Shown here in pieces: positions 31,448 through 40,812 of a stretch of DNA of 64,000 bases (the first letter of the stretch is position 1; each line of letters starts with the position of its first letter). The notes beneath the pieces are model-generated. The model was not told the origin of the DNA, made no database searches, and saw only the letters and a list, made by a program, of their open reading frames with translations. This stretch comes from Salegentibacter salarius (GTDB lineage Bacteria; Bacteroidota; Bacteroidia; Flavobacteriales; Flavobacteriaceae). The DNA is taken from positions 1 to 64,000 of the forward strand of contig NZ_FVZF01000005.1 of assembly GCF_900168265.1 (NCBI RefSeq). Reading direction: 5' to 3'. Made by a program: the position numbers and the translations under genes.

Positions 31448-32212
31448 ATGAAAGCACTTGTTGTAGATGATGAAGAACTGGCAAGAAGAAAAGTGCTTAA
31501 CTTGCTTGCCGAAGTAGAGGAAATTGAAGTTTTGGGTGAATGCTCCAATGGGAAATCGGCCATTGCCCAAATTAATAAGCTTAAGCCGGAACTTGTTTTT
31601 CTTGATATTAGTATGAAAGATATGAGTGGTTTTGAAGTGCTGCAGAAGCTTAATGTGAACCCAAAACCGGTGGTTGTTTTTGTAACTGCTTATGATAATT
31701 ATGCGACTAAAGCTTTTGATGTAGATGCCTTCGATTTCCTGCTGAAACCCTTTAGGGACGAGCGGTTTTTTAAAACCATAAAAAAAGTACTTAATATCTC
31801 AAATAATGAAGTTCAGGAAAATTTTGAAAAGCGCCTGCAAACTTTATTTGAAGTTTATAGCAAAGACAGGAAAACCTCCAAAATTCCCTTAAAACTTCCG
31901 GTTAGGCAGGGCAATAAAACCGTTTTATTAACACCCGACGAGATCAGTTATATCTGTGCCTCTGGTTATTACGCTGAAATTTATACTGAAAATAGCAAGT
32001 ATTTACTAAGGGAATCTTTAAATAATCTGGAAGAATTTTTCAAAGATCACGCCTTTTTTAGAATTCATAGATCGGCCATTATTAATCTTAATCACATTAA
32101 AGAAATTGTTCATTCAGATTTCTCTGAAGTAGATGTGAAAATGAAAGACAATAAATTATTACGCATCAGTAAATCCAATAAAAAGGAATTATTTGATAAA
32201 CTCGGAATTTAA
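31448..32212 (+). CDS. LytTR-family response regulator
   Basis: A 254-residue two-domain regulator. The receiver domain (1-120) has the acidic pocket VVDDEE (8-13), the phosphorylated Asp in LVFLDISM (about 54), the FVTAY threonine and the LKPF lysine. The LytTR DNA-binding domain (about 145-254) contains EISYICASGYYAEIYTE, LLRESLNNLEE and FFRIHRSAIINLNHIKEI. Family members bind direct repeats upstream of target promoters. The gene after it encodes the matching LytS-type kinase, so the two form a standard pair. Confidence 0.92.
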   Translation: MKALVVDDEELARRKVLNLLAEVEEIEVLGECSNGKSAIAQINKLKPELVFLDISMKDMSGFEVLQKLNVNPKPVVVFVTAYDNYATKAFDVDAFDFLLKPFRDERFFKTIKKVLNISNNEVQENFEKRLQTLFEVYSKDRKTSKIPLKLPVRQGNKTVLLTPDEISYICASGYYAEIYTENSKYLLRESLNNLEEFFKDHAFFRIHRSAIINLNHIKEIVHSDFSEVDVKMKDNKLLRISKSNKKELFDKLGI

Positions 32213-32323
32213 AAGAACCTCAAAATGAGCCTTTCAGCCTTAAAAAATAAATATATAGACGTAAAGCTTATTTTGCTTTTGGCGGCCTTCTATACTTTAT
32301 TCAACCTGGTGTAGCTGGGCAAA

Positions 32324-33331
32324 TTGGCTTATATGCGTGCCTTTGTTTACCGGGAAATCGTAGAATCCTGGCACGACATTATTATCCATAATATGCTTAT
32401 AGACTGGATTATTGTTGTGGTCTATATGGGCCTGATTGCGATAAGTACTAAGCGACTTTTAGATAAAAATTATTCGTGGATAAGAATTTTTCTACTGCAT
32501 ACCTTATTTTCAATTTTAATAGGATTTGTAATTCGGTTTTTCTTTGATCTCCATGGGATTCTACTCGGCTTAATGACTTTTGCCGATTATAGTTTAAAAG
32601 CCAGCATAGACCGAATGATATTTGTGATAGATCTTAATTTTCTGATCTATTTTGCGATGATTTTTATCATCTACACCTATTATTATTTAAAACAGGTAAA
32701 AGAGACTGAAAAGCAAAAGACACTACTGGAATCTCAACTTACCAATACGCGTATGAAGATGTTATCTTCTCAGCTACAGCCGCATTTTTTATTCAATACC
32801 TTAAACTCAATTTCGGTTTTAGTAGAAATAGATGCTAAAAAAGCCCAGGATACCATTGCAGATCTAAGCGACCTGCTTCGGGAGATCTTGTACAGTAGTG
32901 AGAATTATAAGGTTACGTTGAGAAAAGAATTACGAATGCTGGACTATTATTTAAATATTCTTACTTTAAGGTTTTCAGATCATTTAATAATCGAAAAAAA
33001 TATAGACGAGAGCCTTTTAGATCAATTAGTGCCTTCTTTACTATTGCAACCTGTTATAGAGAATTCGGTTAAACACGGTTATTCTTACCATAACATACAT
33101 CTTAAGATTGTAATCAATATTTTTAAATCTAGAGGTTACCTGGTGCTTAGCGTCTATAATAATGGAAAACCACTTACCGAAAAACAAGAAGCTTTGTTAG
33201 AAAAAGGAGTTGGCATTTCTAATACCAGGGATCGTTTACTTACACTTTACGGAAAGAGAGCCAGTTTTAAAATACGTAATAAAGACGCTGGGGTAGAAAC
33301 GCTAATAAAAATTCCCTATTCCAAAACCTGA
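32324..33331 (+). CDS. LytS-type sensor histidine kinase, N-terminus interrupted by TAG
   Basis: The kinase has membrane segments, then a His_kinase (PF06580) box QLQPHFLFNTLNSISVLV and a HATPase domain with ENSVKHGYSYHN and GVGISNTRDRLLTLYG. The natural frame starts at ATG 32225 (MSLSALKNKYIDVKLILLLAAFYTLFNLV), but codon 30 is TAG (32312-32314), after which LGKLAYMRAFVYREIVESW continues in frame. A Trp (TGG) there would restore one transmembrane segment. Restart at TTG 32324 or ATG 32333 would give a kinase lacking its first membrane segment. Its partner regulator is 111 bases upstream. Confidence 0.75.
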   Translation: MAYMRAFVYREIVESWHDIIIHNMLIDWIIVVVYMGLIAISTKRLLDKNYSWIRIFLLHTLFSILIGFVIRFFFDLHGILLGLMTFADYSLKASIDRMIFVIDLNFLIYFAMIFIIYTYYYLKQVKETEKQKTLLESQLTNTRMKMLSSQLQPHFLFNTLNSISVLVEIDAKKAQDTIADLSDLLREILYSSENYKVTLRKELRMLDYYLNILTLRFSDHLIIEKNIDESLLDQLVPSLLLQPVIENSVKHGYSYHNIHLKIVINIFKSRGYLVLSVYNNGKPLTEKQEALLEKGVGISNTRDRLLTLYGKRASFKIRNKDAGVETLIKIPYSKT

Positions 33332-34414
33332 TTATAAACTTAAACGTTCCCCGTTCTTACTGGCAGATTCATAGATCTTTTCCAGAATTATAATATCTTT
33401 TAATCCATCTTCCCCGGGAACCAGGACTGGTTTATCCTGAATTATCGCCAGGGAATCATCATCCATTTGTACAGCTTGCTGATTCTTACCAAATGGAGGT
33501 AAAACAGTTCCATCACTGGCTTTTCCTTTTACCCCGGAATAAGATTGAAAAGGTCTTAAATAATACCATCCATCTTCGCAATTTGCTTCAAGATTATTTA
33601 GATTTTCTCCAAAGCTGGTTTTACAATCAGCGGTAATTCCGTTTGGGAATTCAAGATTAAAAGTGGTCGTTTCATCTACTTCATCAAAAATTTCGGGTCT
33701 ATTAATGGTATGTCTTGCACTTACCGAAATAGGTTCTAAACCGGTGCTATAGCGCGCGGCATTTAAAGGGTAAACTCCCATATCATACATTGCACCGCCA
33801 CCCATTTCTTTTTCCAGTTTCCAGGGTGTCATGGGGTCTCCATAATAACCGGCTTCTGCTTTTAGGTTTTTCATTTTACCAAAAGGTTTGGTTTCTGCCC
33901 ACTTTATTAATGTTTGAGTATTCTTTTCGTGTTGCATTCTATAGCCAATAGAAAGTTTTACCCGGTTTTTATTACAGGCTTCGATTATTGCCCGGCATTC
34001 TTCCGAAGTTTTTGCCATAGGTTTTTCGCACCAAACATGTTTCCCCGTATTTGCGGCTTTAATGGCATATTGGGCGTGCAACCCGGTAGGTAATACAATA
34101 TAGATAACATCTATCTCATCGTTATTAGCAATACGGTGCATATTGTCATAATTATACACGTTTTGATCTTTAATACCGTATTTACGTTGCCAAACCGGGA
34201 TTTTTTCGGGACTTCCGGTAACTATACCCTTTAGTTCACAAAATTCTGTTTCCTGCAGTGCGGGCGCCAATTGGCCGGTGCTGTAATTTCCCAATCCAAC
34301 CAGGGCAACGCCTAGTTTTTCTTTGTTCTTAGGAAATAAAAAGTTCGGAATTGGTAGCGTGCTTGCGGCAATCAATAATCCCGATTTTTTAATAAATGCT
34401 CTACGATCTTGCAT
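33332..34414 (-). CDS. Gfo/Idh/MocA-family oxidoreductase, exported
   Basis: A 360-residue NAD(P)-dependent oxidoreductase of the glucose-fructose oxidoreductase type. It starts with a Tat-like signal (DRRAFIKKSG, then hydrophobic residues to about 28), followed by the Rossmann fold GVALVGLGNYSTGQLAPAL and the family signature WCEKPMAKTSEEC (about 132-144). The C-terminal domain (PFGKMKNLKAEAGYYGDP..., GGGAMYDMGVYP) is the oligomerisation/substrate part. It ends head to head with the kinase at 33331 without a gap. Substrate probably a sugar; unknown. Confidence 0.85.
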   Translation of the reverse strand: MQDRRAFIKKSGLLIAASTLPIPNFLFPKNKEKLGVALVGLGNYSTGQLAPALQETEFCELKGIVTGSPEKIPVWQRKYGIKDQNVYNYDNMHRIANNDEIDVIYIVLPTGLHAQYAIKAANTGKHVWCEKPMAKTSEECRAIIEACNKNRVKLSIGYRMQHEKNTQTLIKWAETKPFGKMKNLKAEAGYYGDPMTPWKLEKEMGGGAMYDMGVYPLNAARYSTGLEPISVSARHTINRPEIFDEVDETTTFNLEFPNGITADCKTSFGENLNNLEANCEDGWYYLRPFQSYSGVKGKASDGTVLPPFGKNQQAVQMDDDSLAIIQDKPVLVPGEDGLKDIIILEKIYESASKNGERLSL

Positions 34415-34562
34415 ACTGAAGTTTTTAATTGGGTTTAAAAGTTACTCAAGTGTTCTTAAATTCTAACTTCAAAAAATACATTTAACTATTTTTTAAAACC
34501 TGATTCACAAGGCTTAGGCTGAATTTCCTTAACTTAAAGAAAGATTTTAAAACTTACTAATT

Positions 34563-35138
34563 ATGAAAAAATTACTCTTTTTAACCGGAGATTTTGCTGA
34601 AGATTACGAAACTATGGTTCCTTTCCAAATGCTGGTTATGTTAGGATATACCGTCCATACCGTTTGCCCCGGAAAGAAAAAAGGAGAGAAGATAAAAACT
34701 GCTATCCACGATTTTGAAGGAGACCAGACTTACACTGAAAAACCGGGTCATTTATTCGAACTCAACTACTCTTTTGATGATGTGAAACCGGAAGATTATG
34801 CCGGTTTGGTAATGGCCGGTGGGCGTGCTCCGGAATATCTCAGATTAAATAAAAAGGTAATTGAAATCACTAAGCATTTCTTTGAAAAAGATAAACCGGT
34901 AGCTGCAATTTGCCACGCCATTCAAATTCTTACTGTCGCAGATGTCTTAAAAGGAAGAACCCTCACAGCTTACCCAACCATAGGCCCGGAAATTGAATTG
35001 GTAGGAGGGAAGTATAAAGAGGTTGAACCTACAGAAGCGGTGGTAGATGGCAATCTAGTGACCTCGCCAGCCTGGCCAGGGCATTCGGCTTTTATTGCGG
35101 AATTTGTAAAACTTTTGGGAGCTAAAATCGAGATTTAA
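34563..35138 (+). CDS. DJ-1/PfpI-family protein
   Basis: A 191-residue protein of the PfpI/DJ-1 superfamily, cytosolic. The nucleophile elbow is [10 protein letters not shown] (Cys about 119, with the neighbouring His), and the acidic residue that supports it is in [13 protein letters not shown] (about 80-90). Relatives act as proteases, glyoxalase III/deglycases or chaperones. Length is normal. Divergent from the oxidoreductase at 34414 across 148 bases. Confidence 0.87.
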   Translation: MKKLLFLTGDFAEDYETMVPFQMLVMLGYTVHTVCPGKKKGEKIKTAIHDFEGDQTYTEKPGHLFELNYSFDDVKPEDYAGLVMAGGRAPEYLRLNKKVIEITKHFFEKDKPVAAICHAIQILTVADVLKGRTLTAYPTIGPEIELVGGKYKEVEPTEAVVDGNLVTSPAWPGHSAFIAEFVKLLGAKIEI

Positions 35139-35478
35139 AAGATTTGAAGGTTTTATTGGAAAATAAGTTTCCCAGCTTTCAAGGAGGTGGCCGCAGGCCG
35201 GATGGTTTCAACCACCCCTTTCTTCAGCAAGCTGAATTCATTCCCCTCCTTTGAAAGGAGGGGAGCTTTTTTATACTAAATCAGGGGCAGAAGCTAAAGC
35301 TGTTTAAATATTGATTTTTTTTCTCAAAGATAATTTAGAAAAACTTTTTTAGCTCCTCCAGTTATTTTGAAGGGAAGCAGGCTGCAGTTTCAAAAGAACT
35401 TTTAAAGCTCCTCCCCTTATTTTCAAGGGGAGGTGGCCGCAGGACGGAGGGGTTAATGTTGAGATTTTTTTCTATTGT
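35139..35478. other. Intergenic region with flavobacterial hairpin repeats
   Basis: A 340-base gap without a gene. It holds two copies of a G/A-rich repeat ending in AGGTGGCCGCAGG(C/A)CGGA (about 35180-35200 and 35430-35450), each beside a C-rich/G-rich hairpin, plus the terminator at 35243-35270. Similar AGGGGAGGTGGCCGCAGGCCGG repeats are common in Flavobacteriaceae. Confidence 0.6.
35243..35270. terminator. Hairpin terminator within a repeat
   Basis: CCCCTCCTTT (35243-35252) pairs with AAAGGAGGGG (35254-35263), followed by AGCTTTTTT. It lies between the convergent DJ-1 and miaA genes. A second hairpin, CTCCCCTT / AAGGGGAG, is at 35411-35432. Confidence 0.65.
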
Positions 35479-36402
35479 TCAAGAATGAGATCTATCACTG
35501 ATTTTTGAGTCAATGAATTGCTGAATTTCTTCTACAGGGGTTTTATATTCAAACCAGTTTGTTTCCCTATCTTTTCTAAACCAGGTGAGTTGTCTTTTGG
35601 CAAATCTCCGGGTATTTTTTTTAATTTCTGAAACTGCAGTTTCCAGGGAATCTTTTCCTTCCAGAAATGCGAAGAGTTCTTTATAACCCACGGTATTTAA
35701 AGCATTCAATTCGCGTTTCGTGAAAAGTCCCTCAGCTTCATCCAATAGACCTTCATCTATCATAAGATCTACCCGTTCGTTTATGCGATCATAAATTATT
35801 TCGCGGTCAGCGCTAAGCCCTATACTTATCGCGGTGAAATTTCGTTTCTTTTTTGGCTGGTTGAGGTAAGAGGAGTAAGGATTTCCACTGCTTATACAAA
35901 CTTCCAAGGCTCTAATAACTCGATGCGGATTTTCTAAATCTACTATTTTATAATAATCAGGGTCTAATTTATGCAATTGTTGTTGTAAAGTATCTAAACC
36001 TTCTTTTTCTAATTTCAGGTTAAGCTCCTGCCTTATTTCTAAAGAAACTTCAGGGAAATAATCTAAACCTTCCAATACACTTTTGGTGTAGAGTCCACTG
36101 CCGCCAACCATGATCACGATATTATTATTTTGAAATAATTCGTCTAATTTCTGAATGGCTTCAGATTCAAAATCGCCTACGTTGTAATTGTCTTCAATAG
36201 AAATATGCTGTATAAAATGGTGTTTAGCCGCCTGTAACTCATCTGCGGAAGGAACCGCTGTGCCAATGCGCATTTCTTTATAAAACTGCCTTGAATCTGC
36301 TGAAATTATTTCAGTATCAAACTTATTTGCGAGTTGAATGGCCAAAGAAGTTTTGCCAATGGCAGTGGGCCCCACAATATTAATAAGGTAATTAGTGTTC
36401 AT
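35479..36402 (-). CDS. miaA: tRNA dimethylallyltransferase
   Basis: A 307-residue MiaA from ATG at 36402; the longer frame (MLNFAITAENHF...) to 36438 would overlap the upstream gene more deeply and lacks family similarity. Seen: P-loop GPTAIGKTSLA at the N-terminus, EIISADSRQFYKEM, the DYFPEVS and HRVIRALEVCISSG blocks, and the C-terminal NTVGYKELFAFL...KKNTRRFAKRQLTWFR motif. The enzyme adds a dimethylallyl group to A37 of tRNAs reading UNN codons. It overlaps the channel gene upstream by 11 bases, so both are probably cotranscribed. Confidence 0.95.
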   Translation of the reverse strand: MNTNYLINIVGPTAIGKTSLAIQLANKFDTEIISADSRQFYKEMRIGTAVPSADELQAAKHHFIQHISIEDNYNVGDFESEAIQKLDELFQNNNIVIMVGGSGLYTKSVLEGLDYFPEVSLEIRQELNLKLEKEGLDTLQQQLHKLDPDYYKIVDLENPHRVIRALEVCISSGNPYSSYLNQPKKKRNFTAISIGLSADREIIYDRINERVDLMIDEGLLDEAEGLFTKRELNALNTVGYKELFAFLEGKDSLETAVSEIKKNTRRFAKRQLTWFRKDRETNWFEYKTPVEEIQQFIDSKISDRSHS

Positions 36403-37225
36403 GAAGTGGTTTTCCGCAGTTATGGCAAAATTCAGCATTGTCTAAATGCTTTGTTTCGTTACAATGCGGGCAGGCTTGTGTATTTTTAGGAATTTTATCC
36501 TTTTCAGACCTGGTGATCTCTGAAGTAACAATTCCTGTTGGCACCGCAATAATTCCATAACCAACAATCATAATAAAAGAAGCTATAAAACGTCCAACCG
36601 GTGTTACGGGGTGGATATCGCCAAAACCAACGGTGGTAAGCGTAACGATACACCAGTAAATGCTAAGCGGGATATTATCAAAACCTCCTTTTTCTCCTTC
36701 TACCAGGTGCATTACCGTACCCATAATGATGCATATAATAAGTACAGCAAATAGGAAGACAATAATCTTGGGCCTACTATTTCTTAAGGCTAATAAAAGG
36801 CGGTTAGACTCACCTATATAGCGAGTGACTTTTAAAATTCTGAAGACTCTAAGTAATCTTAAAGCTCTAACAGCAAATAGTAAGTTATGGCCGCCAAAAA
36901 TAAAGGCGAGATAGGTTGGGAGTGTAGATAGTAGATCTACAATTCCATAAAAGCTGAAAATATAATTCTTAGGTTTTTTTATAGCGATTATTCGCAGAAT
37001 GTATTCTATGCTGAAAATTATAGTGATTACCCATTCTGCGATATAGAAATGCCAGTAGTACTTGGTATTAAGCGTTCCTACACTCTCCAGCATTACTAAG
37101 GCGATACTTATAGCAATTACAATAAGTAAGGTCACGTCAAAAAACTTCCCTGAAGGAGTATCGGCTTCATAAATTACTTCATGAAGTTTTGCTTTCCAAC
37201 CTGATTTTGGTTCTATTTTCGGCAA
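36392..37225 (-). CDS. Voltage-gated potassium channel-like ion transporter with zinc ribbon
   Basis: A 277-residue inner-membrane channel of the Kv type. Six transmembrane segments are visible; S4 carries spaced arginines (LRLLRVFRILKVTRYIGESNR). The pore helix is followed by the selectivity filter TTVGFGDIHPV (about 194-204), with GFG in place of the more usual GYG. The last 30 residues form a zinc ribbon (CPHCNETKHLDNAEFCHNCG). Immediately downstream and overlapping is miaA. Confidence 0.9.
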   Translation of the reverse strand: MPKIEPKSGWKAKLHEVIYEADTPSGKFFDVTLLIVIAISIALVMLESVGTLNTKYYWHFYIAEWVITIIFSIEYILRIIAIKKPKNYIFSFYGIVDLLSTLPTYLAFIFGGHNLLFAVRALRLLRVFRILKVTRYIGESNRLLLALRNSRPKIIVFLFAVLIICIIMGTVMHLVEGEKGGFDNIPLSIYWCIVTLTTVGFGDIHPVTPVGRFIASFIMIVGYGIIAVPTGIVTSEITRSEKDKIPKNTQACPHCNETKHLDNAEFCHNCGKPLHEH

Positions 37226-37290
37226 TAATTGGTGATTTACGAATTATTCAAATTTAAATAAATTACTGAAGCTGGTAAGTAATTTAGAAC

Positions 37291-38664
37291 TTATTTAGCC
37301 AGGGGATCTAACTGAACAATTTTTAACCTGGAATTACGACGCAAATAACTTTGAATAATATGCTGCGCGTCCCTGTCGTTTTTCATGGGTGTGATTATAG
37401 ACCTAATAATGTCTAAATTATTAATTTGATGATTCAAATTAAAGTAACCAATACCTTTAAATTCCCCGTCTTCAACCAGTAAAGCACTTTTTTCGTCTAT
37501 TTCCCGCCCGCGGTCTATAACCAGCATGTGTTGGTTTTTATAAGAATGTTTCTCTATTAGTGCTCTAACTCTTTCGTTGTAAGCTTCAGCTGGTTCTTCC
37601 TTGATACAGGCGCCGTGACATTTTTTAATGGTATAATTAAAGCAATTTCCAGATCCTTTTTCCAGGTGACAAAGTCTATGGCAGAGTTCATATGTCTCTA
37701 TCCATTTTTCTAATACATTTCTGGCTCTTTTTAAAGAAGAAAAGGTAGTGATGCTATTCTTTTTCCCGGCTCTGGCTATATAAAGGTTGATATACCCATT
37801 CTCATCTGTAGAATGATAAAGCGCGTGACTAAAAATGTTCTTTTTTAAGGCTTTGTTGTATTTGGGTTTGTTATGCTTTATTTCCTGGTTTTCTTTTAAT
37901 AAGGCGGCGAGTTCATTACCCGTAGCTTCATAACTTACTGAAGAAACTTCTTTTTGCAATTGACGGGCTTTGTGTTGTTCGCTGGTAAAATGCTGTGTGA
38001 CCCGTTTTTTGATATTCTTGCTTTTCCCGATATAAATAATATCACCGTCTGCATTATGAAAATAGTATACGCCGGTAATGCCGGGTAGATCTTCTAAAAT
38101 ATAAACCAGGCGGGTATCAACCTGGCGTTTTGGTTCAAGTTTTACGGCATCTTTTAAAATATTCTTTTCAACATCTTTGGCGAGTAACATTTTAAAGAGC
38201 TTTACAGTTGCCTGGGCATCTCCGCTAGCTCTATGCCGGTCACTTAAAGGAATTCCCAAAGCTCTCACCAGTTTGCCTAAGCTATAAGATTCCTGGCCGG
38301 GAATAAGTTTTTTAGAGAGTTCTACAGTACATAGTGATCTTCTTTCAAAATCAAAGCCCAATCTTTTAAATTCGGTGCGAAGAATGCGATAATCGAATTT
38401 TGAATTATGAGCCACCAAAACACAATCTTCGGTGATTTCTACAATGCGTTTGGCAACTTCGTAAAACTTAGGCGCATTGCGAAGCATATCGTTATTTATG
38501 CCGGTAAGGTTAACTACAAAAGGTTGAATTGCTTTTTCTGGATTTACCAGGCTTATAAACTGATCAACAACCTTTAGCCCATCAAATTTATAGATAGCAA
38601 TTTCGGTTATTCCCTCTTCGTTATACTTACCACCGGTGGTTTCTATGTCTACTACTGCGTACAA
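37291..38664 (-). CDS. DEDDh exonuclease fused to a GIY-YIG nuclease domain
   Basis: A 457-residue two-nuclease protein. Residues 1-165 are a DnaQ-like 3'-5' exonuclease with YAVVDIETTGG (Exo I), VLVAHNSKFDYRIL (Exo II) and HRASGDAQAT (Exo III with the catalytic His). Residues 195-275 are a UvrC-type GIY-YIG domain (GVYYFHNADGDIIYIGKSKNIKKRVTQHF). The arrangement corresponds to the Cho-like / PolC-epsilon-UvrC fusions that take part in nucleotide excision repair. Separate transcription unit; the next gene starts 24 bases away. Confidence 0.9.
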   Translation of the reverse strand: MYAVVDIETTGGKYNEEGITEIAIYKFDGLKVVDQFISLVNPEKAIQPFVVNLTGINNDMLRNAPKFYEVAKRIVEITEDCVLVAHNSKFDYRILRTEFKRLGFDFERRSLCTVELSKKLIPGQESYSLGKLVRALGIPLSDRHRASGDAQATVKLFKMLLAKDVEKNILKDAVKLEPKRQVDTRLVYILEDLPGITGVYYFHNADGDIIYIGKSKNIKKRVTQHFTSEQHKARQLQKEVSSVSYEATGNELAALLKENQEIKHNKPKYNKALKKNIFSHALYHSTDENGYINLYIARAGKKNSITTFSSLKRARNVLEKWIETYELCHRLCHLEKGSGNCFNYTIKKCHGACIKEEPAEAYNERVRALIEKHSYKNQHMLVIDRGREIDEKSALLVEDGEFKGIGYFNLNHQINNLDIIRSIITPMKNDRDAQHIIQSYLRRNSRLKIVQLDPLAK

Positions 38665-38688
38665 AAAATATGCTTCTGTTTTCTATAA

Positions 38689-39342
38689 TTAATCTCTGGC
38701 TCCAAAAATTTCACTTCCTATACGCACCATATTACTACCGGAATCTATAGCAATTTTATAATCGCCGCTCATTCCCATAGAAAGTATTTCCATATCTGAA
38801 TATTGTTCTTTAAAATCTTTAAAAACCGATTTTAGGTGATCAAATTCCTTTTTTACCTGTGCTTCATCATCGGTGAAAGTAGCCATTCCCATTAGGCCTT
38901 TTACTTTTACGTGATCTAATTTTTTAAACTCTTCTGAATCTAATATTTCTTTAGCTTCATCTGCTGAAATTCCAAATTTACTGTCTTCTTCAGCAATTTT
39001 AATCTGCAACAGGCAATTTATACAATGGCCATTTTTGTCGGCTTCCTTATTAATTTCTTTCAGTAATTTCAAACTATCTACCGCGTGAATAAGGGAAACG
39101 TATGGCGCCATATATTTCACTTTGTTACGCTGGACGTGGCCTACCATATGCCATTTAATATCTTTGGGAAGTTTTTCCCATTTTTCGGTCATTTCCTGGA
39201 TCTTATTCTCTCCAAAATGTCTTTGGCCGGCTTCGTAAGCTTCTAAAAGATCGTCTACAGGTTTGGTTTTTGAAATAGCCACCAGGGTTATATCCTTAGG
39301 TAATTCATCCTGGAAACTTTTAATATTTTCTGAAATATTCAT
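38689..39342 (-). CDS. YggS-family pyridoxal phosphate-binding protein
   Basis: A 217-residue PLP homeostasis protein. The PLP lysine sits in TLVAISKTKPVDDLLEAYEAG (Lys about 26), followed by GENKIQEM and WHMVGHVQRNKV, which is diagnostic for the family, and MGMSGDYKIAIDSGSNMVRIGSEIFG at the C-terminus, which binds the phosphate. It buffers PLP and influences amino-acid and keto-acid metabolism. It is 12 bases downstream of the DUF1015 gene, likely the same transcript. Confidence 0.93.
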   Translation of the reverse strand: MNISENIKSFQDELPKDITLVAISKTKPVDDLLEAYEAGQRHFGENKIQEMTEKWEKLPKDIKWHMVGHVQRNKVKYMAPYVSLIHAVDSLKLLKEINKEADKNGHCINCLLQIKIAEEDSKFGISADEAKEILDSEEFKKLDHVKVKGLMGMATFTDDEAQVKKEFDHLKSVFKDFKEQYSDMEILSMGMSGDYKIAIDSGSNMVRIGSEIFGARD

Positions 39343-39354
39343 GCAATTTACTTT

Positions 39355-40599
39355 TTAGTTGATTTCAAACTCATAAATGGTTAATCCGCTTAATAGTTTG
39401 GGTTCAATATAGGTGCTTTTTGGGGGCATTGTTAAACCTTCATCGGCAGTTTCCTTAATTTCTTTTATGCTTAACGGAAGCATCCCAAAACCTACAGCAA
39501 ATTCTCCTTTATCTATACGAGTTTTAATTTCTATGAGATCATTCTTACCGTGAATATAAGAAATACGCTTGTCATTTCTAAGGTCTTCAATTCCCAAAAT
39601 TGGCTGAAGCACTTTTTTATATAAAATATAAGGATCTAATTTAGATAAAGAATCACCAAATTCATAGTTTGTTTTTCGCAAATAAAGGGAATAAAATTCC
39701 CCATCCAAATACATATTGAAATGATGTTTTTGCTCTGGCTTATAAACTTCCATCCCATGATTTTCAATCCGGAAATACTCATCTAGTTGAATAAGGAACT
39801 CTTCCTTGGTATGTCCATTCAAATCGGTTATTAATCTGCTAAATTCGTGGATCTTTAAATTACTTTCCGAAATAAGGTAGCTCATAAAATAATTATAAGC
39901 TTCTTTTCCGGTATGATTTGCGTTGGCTGCTTTTGATTCCTGGGCCAACAAATAGGAAGAGGCACTTCTATGGTGGCCATCGGCAATATACAAATGCGGC
40001 ATTTGCTCAAACTCTTCCTTAATTTGTTCTAATAGATCTTCCTCATCAATCTTCCATAAATAATGAATTTCCCGGTTGGCAGTGGCAAATTCGTATTCGG
40101 GCCGGGTTGCCATAACCTGGTCAATCACCTCATTTATCTTAGAATTATCAGGATAGGTAAGTAATACCGGCTCGGTATTAAAGCCCACCACTTTTAGGTA
40201 ATCCTTGAACATTGTTTCGCGGTGGGCAATGGTGTCTTCGTGTTTTTTAATGAGGTTGTTTTCATAATCTTCGGCACTGGCCGCAGCGATAATTCCGCAG
40301 CAACTACTTTCCCTGCTTACAATCTTATAAAGGTAGTAAGCGGGTTTTTCATCTTTTATAAAAGAGTTTTCTTCTTTGAATTCCAGGTAACGATTTTTAA
40401 CCATTTGAAATCGTTGTCCGCCCGTAATCTCGTGCTGAAATTTATAACCCGGATTCAGAATATGTAAAAATGAATACGGGTTATACTGCAAGATTGCTCT
40501 TATTTCAGCTTCAGTATAATCTTCAAAAGATTTTGTAGCTACAAGACCGGCTTTGGCACGTTGCGGTCTAACCGCTCTAAATGGAAGTATTTTGGTCAA
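39355..40599 (-). CDS. DUF1015-family protein
   Basis: A 414-residue cytosolic protein. It begins ILPFRAVRPQRAKAG and contains YLYKIV, then the LYIADGHHRSASSYLLAQESK segment (about 205-225) with the conserved HHR, typical of DUF1015 proteins. The function is not established; the family often neighbours serine/phosphoglycerate genes, but here it precedes the YggS gene and probably forms an operon with it. Confidence 0.87.
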   Translation of the reverse strand: MTKILPFRAVRPQRAKAGLVATKSFEDYTEAEIRAILQYNPYSFLHILNPGYKFQHEITGGQRFQMVKNRYLEFKEENSFIKDEKPAYYLYKIVSRESSCCGIIAAASAEDYENNLIKKHEDTIAHRETMFKDYLKVVGFNTEPVLLTYPDNSKINEVIDQVMATRPEYEFATANREIHYLWKIDEEDLLEQIKEEFEQMPHLYIADGHHRSASSYLLAQESKAANANHTGKEAYNYFMSYLISESNLKIHEFSRLITDLNGHTKEEFLIQLDEYFRIENHGMEVYKPEQKHHFNMYLDGEFYSLYLRKTNYEFGDSLSKLDPYILYKKVLQPILGIEDLRNDKRISYIHGKNDLIEIKTRIDKGEFAVGFGMLPLSIKEIKETADEGLTMPPKSTYIEPKLLSGLTIYEFEIN

Positions 40600-40656
40600 C
40601 TATAAATATTGAAATTCTACTTAATTAGTGAGATTTTAATGAGATTCAGAAAAAAC

Positions 40657-40752
40657 TGAATTCGTCAAGCTGAACTCGTTTCAGCTTCTCACATGTTTTA
40701 ATTACACATCTTAGATTCTGAAATATCCCGAAACTTCGGGACAGAATGACGA
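40657..40752. repeat. Interspersed repeat, copy 1 (CGTCAAGCTGAACT...GAATGAC)
   Basis: Starts CGTCAAGCTGAACTCGTTTC, continues with an A/T-rich middle and ends ATCCCGAAACTTCGGGACAGAATGAC. A second copy is at 43532-43637. Both sit between genes and are typical intergenic palindromic repeats of Flavobacteriaceae. Confidence 0.65.
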
Positions 40753-40812
40753 CTTAAAAGTTAATAGAAAAACTCATTAAATTATTCTTACTCATTGAAA
40801 AAATTTTAGCAC

